From Aquimarina sp. BL5 (GTDB lineage Bacteria; Bacteroidota; Bacteroidia; Flavobacteriales; Flavobacteriaceae), in the NCBI RefSeq assembly GCF_003443675.1, contig NZ_CP031963.1, positions 5,430,501 through 5,494,500 on the forward strand: 64,000 bases of DNA, read 5' to 3'. The translations under genes and the position numbers were made by a program. The first letter of the stretch is position 1; each line of letters begins with the position of its first letter. Shown in pieces: positions 1-10,146 of the stretch. The notes beneath the pieces are model-generated. The model was not told the DNA's origin, did no database searches, and worked only from the letters and a program-made list of their open reading frames with translations.

Positions 1-1429
1 AATTCCAGCATTTTTGATTAATATGCATAAAATAGAAAACAAGAATGATGCTGAGGCATACGTCTCCAGGTTAGAAGGAATAGATGAGCTATTTGAACAA
101 CAAATAGAAAATATTAAGATTAGAGAAAAAAATGGAATCGTTCCTCCTAAGTTCGTTTTTGCCAAGGTTCTTAATGATTGTCGTAATCTAATCACAGGTA
201 AACCGTTTGACGATTCGAATAACGAAAGTACGTTATTATCTGATTTCAAATCTAAAATAAAGAAATTAGAGATTTCAGAAGAAGTAAAGGATAGTTTGAT
301 TTTTAAAGCTGAGTTAGCTTTGAAAAAAGATGTGAAAACTGCCTATAATCAACTAATTGCCTTATTACAAGATCAGCAACAAAGAGCTACTACAGAAGAT
401 GGAGCCTGGAAATTTCCTAAAGGTAATGCATTTTATAATAATGCATTAAGACGCACTACTACTACCAATATGACTGCAGAAGAAATTCATCAACTTGGAC
501 TAGACGAGGTGGCTAGAATTCATAAGGAAATGAAAGATATTATGACAGAGCTTAAGTACGAAGGAACGTTGCAAGACTTTTTTAAGTTCATGAAAGAAGA
601 TGAAAGGTTTTATTATAGTAATGACGAAGCGGGCAGAGAAGGATACCTTAAAAGAGCAGTGGGGTTAATTGATAACATGAAATCTAGAATGGACGAACTT
701 TTTATCACTAAACCCAAAGCTGATATTATAGTGAAAGCAGTAGAACCTTTTAGAGAAAAAAGTGCTGGAAAAGCATTTTATCAAAGAGGAACTCCTGATG
801 GATCAAGACCAGGAACTTATTATGCGAACCTTTATGATATGGAAGCAATGCCAAAATATCAAATGGAAGCTCTTGCATACCACGAAGGAATACCTGGGCA
901 TCATATGCAAATTTCTATCGCGCAAGAATTAGAAAATATCCCAAAGTTTAGAAAGTTCGGTGGATATACCGCGTATGTAGAAGGATGGGGATTGTACAAT
1001 GAATTCTTACCAAAAGAAATAGGACTTTATAATGATCCATATTCTAATTTTGGAAGATTAGCGATGGAGTTATGGAGAGCTTGTAGGTTAGTAGTAGATA
1101 CTGGCATACATGCAAAGAAATGGACAAGAGAGGATGGAATAAAATATTATACAGATAATACTCCAAATGCAGAAAGTGATGCAATAAAAATGGTAGAAAG
1201 GCATATCGTAATGCCCGGTCAAGCTACGGCTTATAAAATTGGTATGAATAAGATTCTTGAATTAAGAGAAGCTGCAAGATCTAAATTAGGGAATGATTTA
1301 TTTGATATACGAGAGTTTCATGATGTGGTGTTGACAAATGGAGCAGTGCCACTTACAATACTTGAAGAATTAGTGAATGAATGGATAGCATCCAAGAGTA
1401 AAACATTAGAAACTAAAGAAACGAGTTGA
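1..1429 (+). CDS. DUF885 family metallopeptidase-like protein, 5' end outside window
   Basis: The reading frame is open to the left edge of the window (codons in frame from base 2), so the N-terminus is missing. About 475 residues remain of a family usually near 600 residues long. The protein matches the DUF885 family: it has the motif HEGIPGHHMQ, a zinc-peptidase-like HExxxGHH arrangement, followed by a YVEGWGLYNE segment that is also typical. The substrate is unknown; family members are often exported lipoproteins, but the signal region is not visible here. A strong terminator follows the stop codon, so it is the last gene of its transcript. The family call is secure; the peptidase role is inferred from the motif. 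Confidence 0.85.
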   Translation, partial: IPAFLINMHKIENKNDAEAYVSRLEGIDELFEQQIENIKIREKNGIVPPKFVFAKVLNDCRNLITGKPFDDSNNESTLLSDFKSKIKKLEISEEVKDSLIFKAELALKKDVKTAYNQLIALLQDQQQRATTEDGAWKFPKGNAFYNNALRRTTTTNMTAEEIHQLGLDEVARIHKEMKDIMTELKYEGTLQDFFKFMKEDERFYYSNDEAGREGYLKRAVGLIDNMKSRMDELFITKPKADIIVKAVEPFREKSAGKAFYQRGTPDGSRPGTYYANLYDMEAMPKYQMEALAYHEGIPGHHMQISIAQELENIPKFRKFGGYTAYVEGWGLYNEFLPKEIGLYNDPYSNFGRLAMELWRACRLVVDTGIHAKKWTREDGIKYYTDNTPNAESDAIKMVERHIVMPGQATAYKIGMNKILELREAARSKLGNDLFDIREFHDVVLTNGAVPLTILEELVNEWIASKSKTLETKETS

Positions 1430-1466
1430 TATTTATTTGAATACGAATATTTTACATATAAGTTAT

Positions 1467-1497
1467 AGCCTTTCATCCGCTGAAAGGCTTTTTTTTT
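1467..1497 (+). terminator. Rho-independent terminator after the DUF885 gene
   Basis: A 9-bp perfect stem (AGCCTTTCA / TGAAAGGCT) with a 5-base loop is followed by an uninterrupted run of nine T. It lies 38 bases after the stop codon. Confidence 0.9.
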
Positions 1498-1636
1498 ACC
1501 TAAACTGATCTAAATTACGGGAAATCTATAAATTTAAGTAAGAATATTACTACAATATTATATATTTAAAGATATTTTTGTGTACTTTGCTGGTGTAATT
1601 GGTATTTAATCTGGTTCTAGCCCCAAAATAGATCAT

Positions 1637-3613
1637 ATGAATAAAGCAATTTTAACCTTTGTGATTTTCTGCGCAATGAACCTACTTGGTTTTTCGCAAA
1701 GTCAATTTTCAGCAGTTGATTTTTCTAAAATAGAAAACGTAAAAGATTCTTTGTTATTTAATAGCGCGGTAAATGATTTACAGCATTATGTCAATGAAGA
1801 TCAATTAGACCGAGCGGATGATATCGCTAATAAACTTATTAAGCTTGGCCATGATATTAAGTATTTTAAAGGATTAGGCTTAGTGTATAGGCTGAAAGGC
1901 GTTATTAATAACGAACTGAATAAGAGTATTGATTCTAAAGAAAGCTTTGAAAAAGCCGTGCTTAACTTTCAAAAAGTTAATGATAAAAACGGTTTAGCAA
2001 TGGTAAGTAATGATAGATACAATATCGAGAGAAATAAAGGAAATATAGAACAAGCTACTAATCATCTATTAGATGCTAAATTGCATAGGGAACAATTAAA
2101 AGACAGTGTCGGTCTTTCTGCTGTATACAATAATTTAGCAATCATTTATAAGGAGCTTAATGATATTCCGAATGCAGAAAAATTTTACCTTAAGTCAATG
2201 AATATGGGTAAGAAATTGAAGAGCAATGGTGTAGGTTTGGTTATCAATAATTTAGCTTTGTTATACACAGAAGGAGGGAAGCTTAAAGAGGCACAAAAGC
2301 TTTTAGAAGAAGCTTTGGTAATTAATAAAGCAGAAGATGATCTAAGGCATATGGCTCAGTCATATAGTATTATGGCTAAAGTAGCAATGTATGGAAAGGA
2401 ATATGAAAAAGCTAAAAAATTCTATGACACCACACAGTGCGTTGGTACCCAAGCTAATTTCAAAATAATAGTTTTAAATGCGAAACAACAATTAGGTATT
2501 ATCGCACTTGAACAACAAGAATATGATAAAGCAGAGAAATATTTAGAAATAGCAAGAGAGGATTTAGTTAAATCAAATGTTACATCATTAATTTTGAAAA
2601 ACTATAAACATTCATTTAAACTAGATTCGGCTCGAGGTAATTTGTTAAGTGCTATAGCTTGGCAAAAAAAATATCAGGAACTTTCTGATAAGAGAATGAA
2701 CGATATTACCACAAAAAAGGTAGAAAATACAAAATCTAGATATGAAGCCGAGTTAAAACAACTTAAACTGATAGATGAAAAAGAGAAGCGGGAACAAAAA
2801 ACAAAAGAAGAATTATTTAGATACAGGTTATTAGCATTTATTAGTTTGGCAGTCATTGCAGTAATCTTAGTCTTTATGGTTCTTATTATCAAAACAAGAA
2901 AAGAGAGAAAGAGATATATAAAGGAGCTTAACGAATCCAACCAGGTTAAAAATAAATTATTCTCTATTATTTCTCACGATCTGAAAAATGAAATACATGG
3001 ATTGGAAGGTAGCCTAAATTTGATGAAAGAAGATGTGATTTCTACAGAAGAGTTCAAAGAAATAGTCCCATTATTAGCTAATAGAACCCATCAAACTTCT
3101 ATTTTATTGAATAACTTACTGAATTGGTCAAAATCGCAAATGAAAGAGCTGAATGCTCAGCCCACTACATTTGACATTACAGAGGTAATTAGTAATAAAT
3201 TTACTTTTTTTAAGCCTAAAGCTGAGAAAAAAGATATTAAACTAATAAATAAGCTAGATCCTACTATGATTTTTGCAGATAAAGATATGTTTGGGATTGT
3301 GGCTCAGAATCTAATTGCCAACGCCATTAAGTTTTGTAACCCTGGAGATTCTATTGCCTTGATATCCAAAGAAAAAGAAAATCATTACGAAATCTGTTTT
3401 GAAGATACTGGCGTAGGTATTGACCCTTCTAATCTTAATAAATTATTTGCAGAAGATACATTTACAACAAATGGAACAGAAAATGAAACAGGTACTGGTC
3501 TAGGACTAAAAATATGTAAAGAGTTAATAGAGCTCAATCAAGGAAAAATAAAGGTAGAAAGCACTCTTGGAAAAGGAAGCACTTTTTATATTTCCTTGCC
3601 CAAGGCTGCATAA
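1637..3613 (+). CDS. TPR-containing sensor histidine kinase
   Basis: A 658-residue inner-membrane sensor. A signal peptide (about residues 1-20, ending GFSQ) leads into a periplasmic region of tetratricopeptide repeats (about 60-330). A coiled coil and one transmembrane helix (about 397-418) follow. The cytoplasmic part has a HisKA dimerisation helix with SHDLKNE (phospho-acceptor His447) and a HATPase domain with N-box NLIANAIKF and G-box GTGLGLKI. No receiver or DNA-binding domain is fused, and no response regulator is adjacent, so the partner is elsewhere. The gene is alone on the plus strand and ends 2 bases from the convergent HlyD gene with no visible terminator between them. The signal it senses cannot be deduced. 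Confidence 0.9.
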   Translation: MNKAILTFVIFCAMNLLGFSQSQFSAVDFSKIENVKDSLLFNSAVNDLQHYVNEDQLDRADDIANKLIKLGHDIKYFKGLGLVYRLKGVINNELNKSIDSKESFEKAVLNFQKVNDKNGLAMVSNDRYNIERNKGNIEQATNHLLDAKLHREQLKDSVGLSAVYNNLAIIYKELNDIPNAEKFYLKSMNMGKKLKSNGVGLVINNLALLYTEGGKLKEAQKLLEEALVINKAEDDLRHMAQSYSIMAKVAMYGKEYEKAKKFYDTTQCVGTQANFKIIVLNAKQQLGIIALEQQEYDKAEKYLEIAREDLVKSNVTSLILKNYKHSFKLDSARGNLLSAIAWQKKYQELSDKRMNDITTKKVENTKSRYEAELKQLKLIDEKEKREQKTKEELFRYRLLAFISLAVIAVILVFMVLIIKTRKERKRYIKELNESNQVKNKLFSIISHDLKNEIHGLEGSLNLMKEDVISTEEFKEIVPLLANRTHQTSILLNNLLNWSKSQMKELNAQPTTFDITEVISNKFTFFKPKAEKKDIKLINKLDPTMIFADKDMFGIVAQNLIANAIKFCNPGDSIALISKEKENHYEICFEDTGVGIDPSNLNKLFAEDTFTTNGTENETGTGLGLKICKELIELNQGKIKVESTLGKGSTFYISLPKAA

Positions 3614-3615
3614 AT

Positions 3616-4914
3616 TTATTTATCCAACAAGCTTCTAAATTGATAAAAGAATCTTTCTATAAGCCTTAGATTTTCTGTAATAATCTCTACAGAGCCTCTC
3701 ATTTCTTGTTGAAAAGGTATTTCTTTATTGTATGTCGTAATCAGTTTTTTAGGTAGTTTTACATCTATAAGATATAGCCCATCTTTATCCGGTAACATTG
3801 ATATATAATCTACAGTACCTTGTAGCATACCAAATTCATTGTCAGGAAAGTTTTCCAATTTAATATTAGCTTTTTGCCCAATTTTTATTTTTCCCGAATT
3901 CTGGGTTGGGGCCTTTATTTTAGCAACGTAAGAAGAAGATTCTTGTATTGGGATTACTATAAAAACAATATCACCGGCAGTTACATTTTCATTTTCAAAA
4001 CGATAATTAGAAAAAGAAACTCTTCCTTCTATATCTGATTGTAGCAGATATCTTAATTCCCAATCTTTTATACTTTTTTTCAATTGATCAAAGGACTGAA
4101 TCACTTTGTTACGTAAGCTTATTTCTTCTCTTTGCTGATTAAATTCAGTTCCTTTTGATGTTTTCTGTGCATTACTAATACTCTCCTTAATCTGAGAAAG
4201 TTGTGTGTCATAGTTTTTATAATTATTCTCAAACTGCAAATATTCAATTTTTGCTTGTTCATATTCTTGTTGAGAAATACTACCCTTATCATATAACTCT
4301 TGCTGTCTTGCAAAATCCTTTTTCTTAAAGTTTAATGCACTTCCTTCAATTTTTTTCTGACTTAAAATTCCTTCTTGCCTTCTGTAGAGTTCCGATAAAG
4401 ATATCTGATTAGCTATGTTTTCATCAGAAAAGGGTTTTAACTCTCTATTTAAAGTGTATTCTATGTAACTATTCTCAAAAGTAGCGTAACTTGTTTGGAT
4501 ATCTCCCAGTTCTAAAATTGGGGGCATTTGGTTAAACGGAAATTCAATACTACGGTTATTAATGGTGATAGTGTCAACCACTCTTTTAAGGCTAAAGACA
4601 TCAAGATAGTTTGCTGTATTTCGAAGAATTGCTAAAGGAGTTCCTTCTGGAACAGTATCTCCTTCTTTTACTAAAATTGCTTCTATCTTCTCACTAACAT
4701 TTGCCTGTTCTTTTTGCAAAGGTACATCTGTTGTTATGATTGCCTGCGCAGGAATTGTATCCGGATATTTAAGCATCCAGGAAAGAAACAATAATAAAAG
4801 TATTAGTCCTAATATCAATAGGTTACCCCATCGGATCATCCAATGCGGTACGCGTGTAAGAATTTCCTGAACCTCTTCACTTCTTAATTGTATGTCGTCT
4901 AAATTATCTGGCAT
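3616..4914 (-). CDS. HlyD-family membrane fusion protein of the peptide exporter
   Basis: A 432-residue periplasmic adaptor. A short cytoplasmic N-terminus is followed by one transmembrane helix (about 31-50). Next come a biotinyl-lipoyl-like half (around VSEKIEAILVKEGDTVPEG), a long coiled-coil hairpin (about 160-280), and a second lipoyl/beta-barrel half ending near residue 410. This is the HlyD/CvaA layout that joins a C39 ABC exporter to an outer-membrane channel. It is the last gene of the minus-strand peptide cluster, 76 bases after the exporter gene. No TolC-like channel gene is in the window, so a shared one elsewhere is presumed. Confidence 0.88.
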   Translation of the reverse strand: MPDNLDDIQLRSEEVQEILTRVPHWMIRWGNLLILGLILLLLFLSWMLKYPDTIPAQAIITTDVPLQKEQANVSEKIEAILVKEGDTVPEGTPLAILRNTANYLDVFSLKRVVDTITINNRSIEFPFNQMPPILELGDIQTSYATFENSYIEYTLNRELKPFSDENIANQISLSELYRRQEGILSQKKIEGSALNFKKKDFARQQELYDKGSISQQEYEQAKIEYLQFENNYKNYDTQLSQIKESISNAQKTSKGTEFNQQREEISLRNKVIQSFDQLKKSIKDWELRYLLQSDIEGRVSFSNYRFENENVTAGDIVFIVIPIQESSSYVAKIKAPTQNSGKIKIGQKANIKLENFPDNEFGMLQGTVDYISMLPDKDGLYLIDVKLPKKLITTYNKEIPFQQEMRGSVEIITENLRLIERFFYQFRSLLDK

Positions 4915-4990
4915 GTTTTGTGTAATTACGAATTATGAATTACCGTTAGTTTTTTAATAAAATAATCTAATTTTAACTACTCACTACTCA

Positions 4991-7195
4991 CTACTTTCCG
5001 AGTTCTAATTGATTTTTAACCAAATTATAATAACTTCCTTTTTCTTTGATCAGCGATTCGTGATTTCCAACTTCTATGATTTCACCTTTATCCAATACCA
5101 CAATTTGATCGGCATTTTTTACAGTACTTAATCTATGCGCTATCACCATAACGGTTTTGTCCTTGAAGAAGGTGTCTAATTTTTCCATAATTACCTTTTC
5201 ATTGTTAGCATCCAAGGCTGAGGTTGCTTCATCAAAAAATAAGAATTTAGGATTTTTATATACCGCACGAGCAATAAACAATCGTTGTTTTTGACCTGTA
5301 CTAAGTCCTACACCTTCCATTCCTATTTTTGTATTATAAGATAAAGGTAGTGACTCTACAAACTCTTTAATGTTCGCCACATCGACTGCGTGTGCTAATT
5401 TTTTCTTATCAACATAATCTTCTCCTACTGCAATGTTATTAGCTATGGTGTCATTAAAGATATATCCTTCTTGCATAACTACTCCAAACTGATCTCTCCA
5501 AGCCTTTTGTGATACATTCTGTAAATCATGAGAACCAATGAATATTTGTCCTTCATCAGGTTCATAGAACTTCAATAAGAGTTTCATAAGGGTAGTTTTT
5601 CCACTACCACTAACACCAACAACTGCTGTGATTTTGTTTGCAGGAATTAATAAGTCCAAATTTTGTAGCACGGGCTTATCTGATCCTACATACCTAAAAC
5701 TAAGCTTTTTGATATCAAAACCAGAATTTTCTGGGATATCCTTAAGCTTTTCATCACCTGTTTTTTCTTCGTCTTCTTTATTATGAATCTCTCCTAGACG
5801 TTCTAATGAGATTTGCGCATCTTGCAATTCTCTTAGAAAATTAATCAATTGTGTTATAGGAGCATTTAGTTGTCCTACAATAGATGTAATAGCCAACATC
5901 ATACCTAATGTGATTTCTCCATCAATAACGAGTACCGCAGAGAGAACAGTGATCAGTATGTTTTTTAGTTCATTAATAAAAGCAGAGCCAACACTTTGAT
6001 ATTGCTCCAAAGCAAGGTTTTCTATCGATATTTTAAAGAGTTTAGCTTGCACAAACTCCCAATTCCAACGTTTTCTTTTTTCTGCGTTATGGAGCTTAAT
6101 TTCTTGCATACCATTAACCAACTCAATAACTTTACTTTGTTCTTCGCTGATCTGAGAGAAACGCTTATAATCAAGCTTTTTACGTTTTTTGAAGAATATT
6201 AAAATCCAGGCAAAGTAGAAAGCACTACCAACGGCAAAAACCGTAAATATGGAGAAGCTGTAGTAGATAAGGACAATGCTAAACACAATTAAGTTTACCA
6301 TGGAAAACAACACATTTAGTGAAGACATGGTGAGTATCTGCTCTATTCTTTTATGATCATTGATTCGTTGTAATAAATCTCCAGTCATTTTTACATCAAA
6401 GTAGGAGATAGGTAGGTTCATTAACTTGATAAAAAAATCTGAAATCAAGGAGATGTTAATTCTGGTACTTAAATGTAATAAAATCCAGCTTCTTAAAACA
6501 TCAATTAATGTTCGTCCTACAAACAATGATAGCTGTGCAATTAATACTAGATATACAAAATCAATATCTTCGTTTTCTATACCTACATCAACAATACTTT
6601 GGGTTAGGAATGGTGTAATAAGCTGTAACAAACTACCAGCTGTTAAACCTAGTATAAGTTGAAAGATGAATTTTTTGTATTTAAATACGTACTTAGAGAT
6701 AAATTTAAACCCAAATTCTTCATCTTTTTCATCCAAATTGTCATTATAGAACTTTGGAGTAGGTTCTACCAATAATGCAACTCCCTCTTCAGTAGTTTGA
6801 TCGGCATTGTTACCGATCCAAGCTTTTATAAATTCTTCTTTAGTGTAGGTGATCAAACCATGGGCGGGATCAGATACATAGATCGTCATGCCACCTTTTC
6901 TGGTGTTCTTAATTTTATAAACTACGACATAATGTACTTTGTTCCAATGAACAATACAAGGTAGTGGAACTTCTAATAATTGATTTAAAGATAGTTTTAC
7001 ACCCAGCGATCTGAATCCAATACTTTCTACAGCTTCGCTTAGGCCAAGTAAAGAACTCCCTTCTCGGGTGGTTTCACTTAGAGATCTAAGCTTCTGCGTA
7101 TTCAGTACTTTCCCGTAATGTTTAGCTATGATTTTAATACAAGTGGGTCCGCAATCTTTGGATTCAGCTTGTTTATAAAAAGGAAATTTTGGCAT
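4991..7195 (-). CDS. C39 peptidase-containing ABC exporter (PCAT)
   Basis: A 734-residue inner-membrane exporter that should cut double-glycine leaders and export the released peptide. The N-terminal C39 papain-like peptidase keeps the catalytic residues: Cys15 (SKDCGPTC), His88 (KVHYVVVY) and Asp109 (VSDPAHG). A six-helix ABC membrane domain (about 170-450) and a nucleotide-binding domain follow. The latter has Walker A GVSGSGKTT, signature LSTGQKQR and Walker B FLFFDEATSALD. Its natural substrates are the two GG-leader peptides encoded at 10147-10368 and 12234-12467. It starts 8 bases after the VKOR-fusion gene, which suggests coupled translation. Confidence 0.95.
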   Translation of the reverse strand: MPKFPFYKQAESKDCGPTCIKIIAKHYGKVLNTQKLRSLSETTREGSSLLGLSEAVESIGFRSLGVKLSLNQLLEVPLPCIVHWNKVHYVVVYKIKNTRKGGMTIYVSDPAHGLITYTKEEFIKAWIGNNADQTTEEGVALLVEPTPKFYNDNLDEKDEEFGFKFISKYVFKYKKFIFQLILGLTAGSLLQLITPFLTQSIVDVGIENEDIDFVYLVLIAQLSLFVGRTLIDVLRSWILLHLSTRINISLISDFFIKLMNLPISYFDVKMTGDLLQRINDHKRIEQILTMSSLNVLFSMVNLIVFSIVLIYYSFSIFTVFAVGSAFYFAWILIFFKKRKKLDYKRFSQISEEQSKVIELVNGMQEIKLHNAEKRKRWNWEFVQAKLFKISIENLALEQYQSVGSAFINELKNILITVLSAVLVIDGEITLGMMLAITSIVGQLNAPITQLINFLRELQDAQISLERLGEIHNKEDEEKTGDEKLKDIPENSGFDIKKLSFRYVGSDKPVLQNLDLLIPANKITAVVGVSGSGKTTLMKLLLKFYEPDEGQIFIGSHDLQNVSQKAWRDQFGVVMQEGYIFNDTIANNIAVGEDYVDKKKLAHAVDVANIKEFVESLPLSYNTKIGMEGVGLSTGQKQRLFIARAVYKNPKFLFFDEATSALDANNEKVIMEKLDTFFKDKTVMVIAHRLSTVKNADQIVVLDKGEIIEVGNHESLIKEKGSYYNLVKNQLELGK

Positions 7196-7203
7196 TCAGA
7201 GTT

Positions 7204-8793
7204 TTAATTTTGTGTAATAAGATCTTCTACAAAGAAAAGTAATTCTTTTCTATTATACGCATTAGGATAAGATTTCCCGTTTAATAATATCTCAGGAGTA
7301 AAATTTTTATCATAATTTACGCACCATTGATGCTGTTTTTTAAGTAAGTTTAGGTAATTGTCATTACTGAAATCTCCATACATTTTTAGCCAATCACTAG
7401 GTGTGCTAGACGAGTAAATCTTGCTCATAGCAAGTTCACATTTTTCTTCTCCTTCATCGTTAAACAATTCGGTAAGACGCGCAGCTATTTTTGTGCTTTG
7501 ATTCTCTGGATGAATGTTCGGTATATTAAAACGCACAATGACTTGCACTTCTTTTCTATAATTTTTCAATATGTTATCAATTAATACGTGTACTTCTTTA
7601 CAATGACCGCATAAAGGATTTGTGATTACTGTAATTGATAGTTCCGGTTTTTCAGTTTTATTACCAAGAATTATTTCTTTTTTATCTAATGATTTAATTG
7701 GTAGTATTTGAGATTCAGAAAGTAGCGTGTCAAAAAGAGTATAATTTCGTTTAAACTTAAAATGTTCTATTTTTAATTTTCTGGATGTTATCTCGTTTTT
7801 TAGTAATGGTAATACATAAGACCAAGCGGTTGATATTAACAAAAAACATATTAAAACAGTACCAAAAGAATAACTATTAAATTTTAGTTCTTTTATGTCA
7901 AAATTCGCAAAATATATCGTTATTGCCTGCAACCATAAAATAAGGACAATACTTATACATAATAAACACCAGTTTTTTACAATTTTGTATTGATAAAAAA
8001 TGGAATAAATTGTAAATGGTATTGCGCTAATAGAAATTAGATATATAAGGTCAATACTACTATTATTTAGTAATGTTAGTAAAGAAGATATAAGTAGGGT
8101 GCTAAAATATACTATAGAAACATCACTAAGTTTTAATTTATTAAACAAAGTAGCTCCTTTAGAATTTAAGACAGCGTTGCAATCGATGCTTTTTTGCTCC
8201 TTATTACAGAATTTATCAATTACGGTGGATTGTATACCAAGTTCCTTTGATACTATTAATGCGCTAAATAGTAGGCCGAAAAATGACATCGAATAATGTA
8301 TAAAAGTTGTCAATTCGGGTTTTAATAGAAGAAATGATCCTAGTAAAACGAATACTAAAAAAAAGTTTACTGTAGTGCGATATTTAGTCTTTTTGAGAGA
8401 GGTATTGGTTTCACTATTTTCATTGTGTTCAATAATGAGTACAACGCCAGTCCAGATTTTTAGAAATTCTTCTACAGAAAGTATTTGAGTATACTCTCTA
8501 CTAAAAATGAGATTGATTGTATCTTTTTTCTTGATGAAAAGAACAAAATGCTCACCGGTTTCATTTCTAATTTGGATTAGAGTATAGGAGTCTAATTGGG
8601 AATATGTTTCATTATCTGTAGGAACCTTGGCTGCAATGTTTTCTATAGCAAAATGATCGAGAACCCCAGTAATTGAATGAAGACTAGGGTAGGTGGGATG
8701 ACTTAATAGTTGAAATTTAACCTCTTCTTCATCTATAGCAATTTTGTTCTTTTTTAGGAGTTTGTACAGTAAGTATATAACAGAATCTTTCAT
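7204..8793 (-). CDS. C39-like / VKOR / thioredoxin-like fusion protein (disulfide formation)
   Basis: A 529-residue fusion. Residues 1-125 resemble a C39 peptidase domain that has lost the catalytic cysteine (no DCG motif), so it probably binds leaders without cutting. Residues 140-335 form a vitamin-K-epoxide-reductase-like membrane domain with cysteine pairs Cys196/Cys205 and Cys276-x2-Cys279. Residues 385-525 are a DsbA/thioredoxin-like domain with active site Cys395-Gly-His-Cys398. Such proteins reoxidise a periplasmic thiol oxidase with quinone. Its place between the precursor/enzyme pairs and the exporter suggests it makes disulfides in the exported four-cysteine peptides. The domain calls are firm; the client assignment is inference. 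Confidence 0.85.
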   Translation of the reverse strand: MKDSVIYLLYKLLKKNKIAIDEEEVKFQLLSHPTYPSLHSITGVLDHFAIENIAAKVPTDNETYSQLDSYTLIQIRNETGEHFVLFIKKKDTINLIFSREYTQILSVEEFLKIWTGVVLIIEHNENSETNTSLKKTKYRTTVNFFLVFVLLGSFLLLKPELTTFIHYSMSFFGLLFSALIVSKELGIQSTVIDKFCNKEQKSIDCNAVLNSKGATLFNKLKLSDVSIVYFSTLLISSLLTLLNNSSIDLIYLISISAIPFTIYSIFYQYKIVKNWCLLCISIVLILWLQAITIYFANFDIKELKFNSYSFGTVLICFLLISTAWSYVLPLLKNEITSRKLKIEHFKFKRNYTLFDTLLSESQILPIKSLDKKEIILGNKTEKPELSITVITNPLCGHCKEVHVLIDNILKNYRKEVQVIVRFNIPNIHPENQSTKIAARLTELFNDEGEEKCELAMSKIYSSSTPSDWLKMYGDFSNDNYLNLLKKQHQWCVNYDKNFTPEILLNGKSYPNAYNRKELLFFVEDLITQN

Positions 8794-8843
8794 TAAACGA
8801 ATTAATTATAATAGTATTGGTTGTGAAATTTAGTTAAGTGTTG

Positions 8844-10127
8844 TTATACAAATTCAGACAATAGAATTTCATTATACATACATCGATCCATAACCAGAGA
8901 AAATAATCGTTCTTCTAGCTGTTTTTTATCCATTTGAGAAGATATAGATTCATCAGCGTATGCTTCAGACGCTGCATCTTTGATCGTATTCTCTTCTTCG
9001 AAGTAGAAAAGGAAAAAGTCCCAATCTTCCACTTTTATGGAGGTGTTTTTTAAATCTTGAGGAGATTTGTAATATAGTACTACATCGTTATTTTCATCTT
9101 CTTTGCAGATAATATTATTATTTATGATAAACTTAGTGTTCATTTTTTCATCCCAAGAAGTATTTTTTAACCAATCGAAGTGCTTTTCCAGATAGCAGAA
9201 ACGTTTTTCATTAATACTTTTGTATTCATTATCAAATAACCCGTTCCTTTTTAAGGATTCGGTTAGTTTATGAAACTCATCTGGAAATTCATACCGAAGT
9301 CTTGCTTCGATTTGTTCTTGGGTTACTGGTGATTTCTTACCGTGTCCTACGGTATGAATATAATATTCTTTTTCTGGGATAAGCTGAAACCTCATTACTT
9401 TAGAAAAAGAAGCATTCATTTCATTATAAAGAGCATTGGTACTTAGATTATTTTTTATAGCTAGATTCATTCCTAGCATTTGCTCATAAATCATATTAAA
9501 AATACCGAGATCTATTTTATCCAAATTCGACCGATTATCATCGATAAATGAGAAGACTATTTTTGCTAGCTCTTTAAAGAAAGAAGTATTGTTCCCTCCA
9601 ATTACCCCTGCGTTAAATGCATTGATGTTTCCATTTTTTAGATATTCTTTACTCAAGGTGTCTGGTACATTTACAAATTCACGTAATATCACATCCAATA
9701 CCTCCTTGTACCTTGGGAAATTAAACTCCAAATTCTGAAAACAAATATCTTTGCTAATAAATGATTCAGGAAAGCGGTTCCATATAAACACATCGGTATC
9801 GACATGAAGAAAGGGTTGATTCTGCAGCGAATACGATAAAACCTTACCTAATGCCCATAGGCCAGCCGGATAATGATGTAAGCGTTCTAACTCCGTATTA
9901 ACTGATGTATATGGGATTTGTAGTTTTTCTTTCAATAATTCATTTCCATAGTCATCAGTATACATGACTACATTTCCATATTGTTTTTTAAAAGTCAAAC
10001 AGCTTAATAGTGCGCTATAAAAAAACAGGTTGGTACTGGACCAACCCGCCTTAAATCTAGCACTTTCGTCATAATTTTGTTCCAAAAAAGGTTTAGACCA
10101 AAAACTTTGAATGATTTTTATGCTCAT
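8844..10127 (-). CDS. GT8-like glycosyltransferase candidate with C-terminal RRE-like region (enzyme A)
   Basis: 427 residues, cytoplasmic, with no signal peptide or membrane helix. Motifs recall GT-A/GT8 enzymes: a DxD in LHVDTDVFIW (Asp110/Asp112), FNAGVIGG (172-178) and a late HxxGxxK (His258-Gly261-Lys264), the usual third metal/phosphate site. It may belong to the family catalogued as DUF6734, but I cannot confirm that. Residues about 330-425 have the layout of a PqqD-type RiPP recognition element: paired strands, then helices around EDWDFFLFYFEEENTIKDAA and a last helix ERLFSLVMDRCMYNEILL. It starts 19 bases after the precursor A gene. The proposed role is glycosylation of that precursor; the sugar is unknown. 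It is a paralogue of the product of 10862-12139. Confidence 0.6.
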   Translation of the reverse strand: MSIKIIQSFWSKPFLEQNYDESARFKAGWSSTNLFFYSALLSCLTFKKQYGNVVMYTDDYGNELLKEKLQIPYTSVNTELERLHHYPAGLWALGKVLSYSLQNQPFLHVDTDVFIWNRFPESFISKDICFQNLEFNFPRYKEVLDVILREFVNVPDTLSKEYLKNGNINAFNAGVIGGNNTSFFKELAKIVFSFIDDNRSNLDKIDLGIFNMIYEQMLGMNLAIKNNLSTNALYNEMNASFSKVMRFQLIPEKEYYIHTVGHGKKSPVTQEQIEARLRYEFPDEFHKLTESLKRNGLFDNEYKSINEKRFCYLEKHFDWLKNTSWDEKMNTKFIINNNIICKEDENNDVVLYYKSPQDLKNTSIKVEDWDFFLFYFEEENTIKDAASEAYADESISSQMDKKQLEERLFSLVMDRCMYNEILLSEFV

Positions 10128-10146
10128 AAATGTCTAAAATATTGAC

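Noticed and set aside
1590..1600. TACTTTG upstream of the TPR kinase as a -7 box
   Set aside because: It is one base short of TAnnTTTG spacing and has no clear partner TTG at the right distance, so I did not annotate it.
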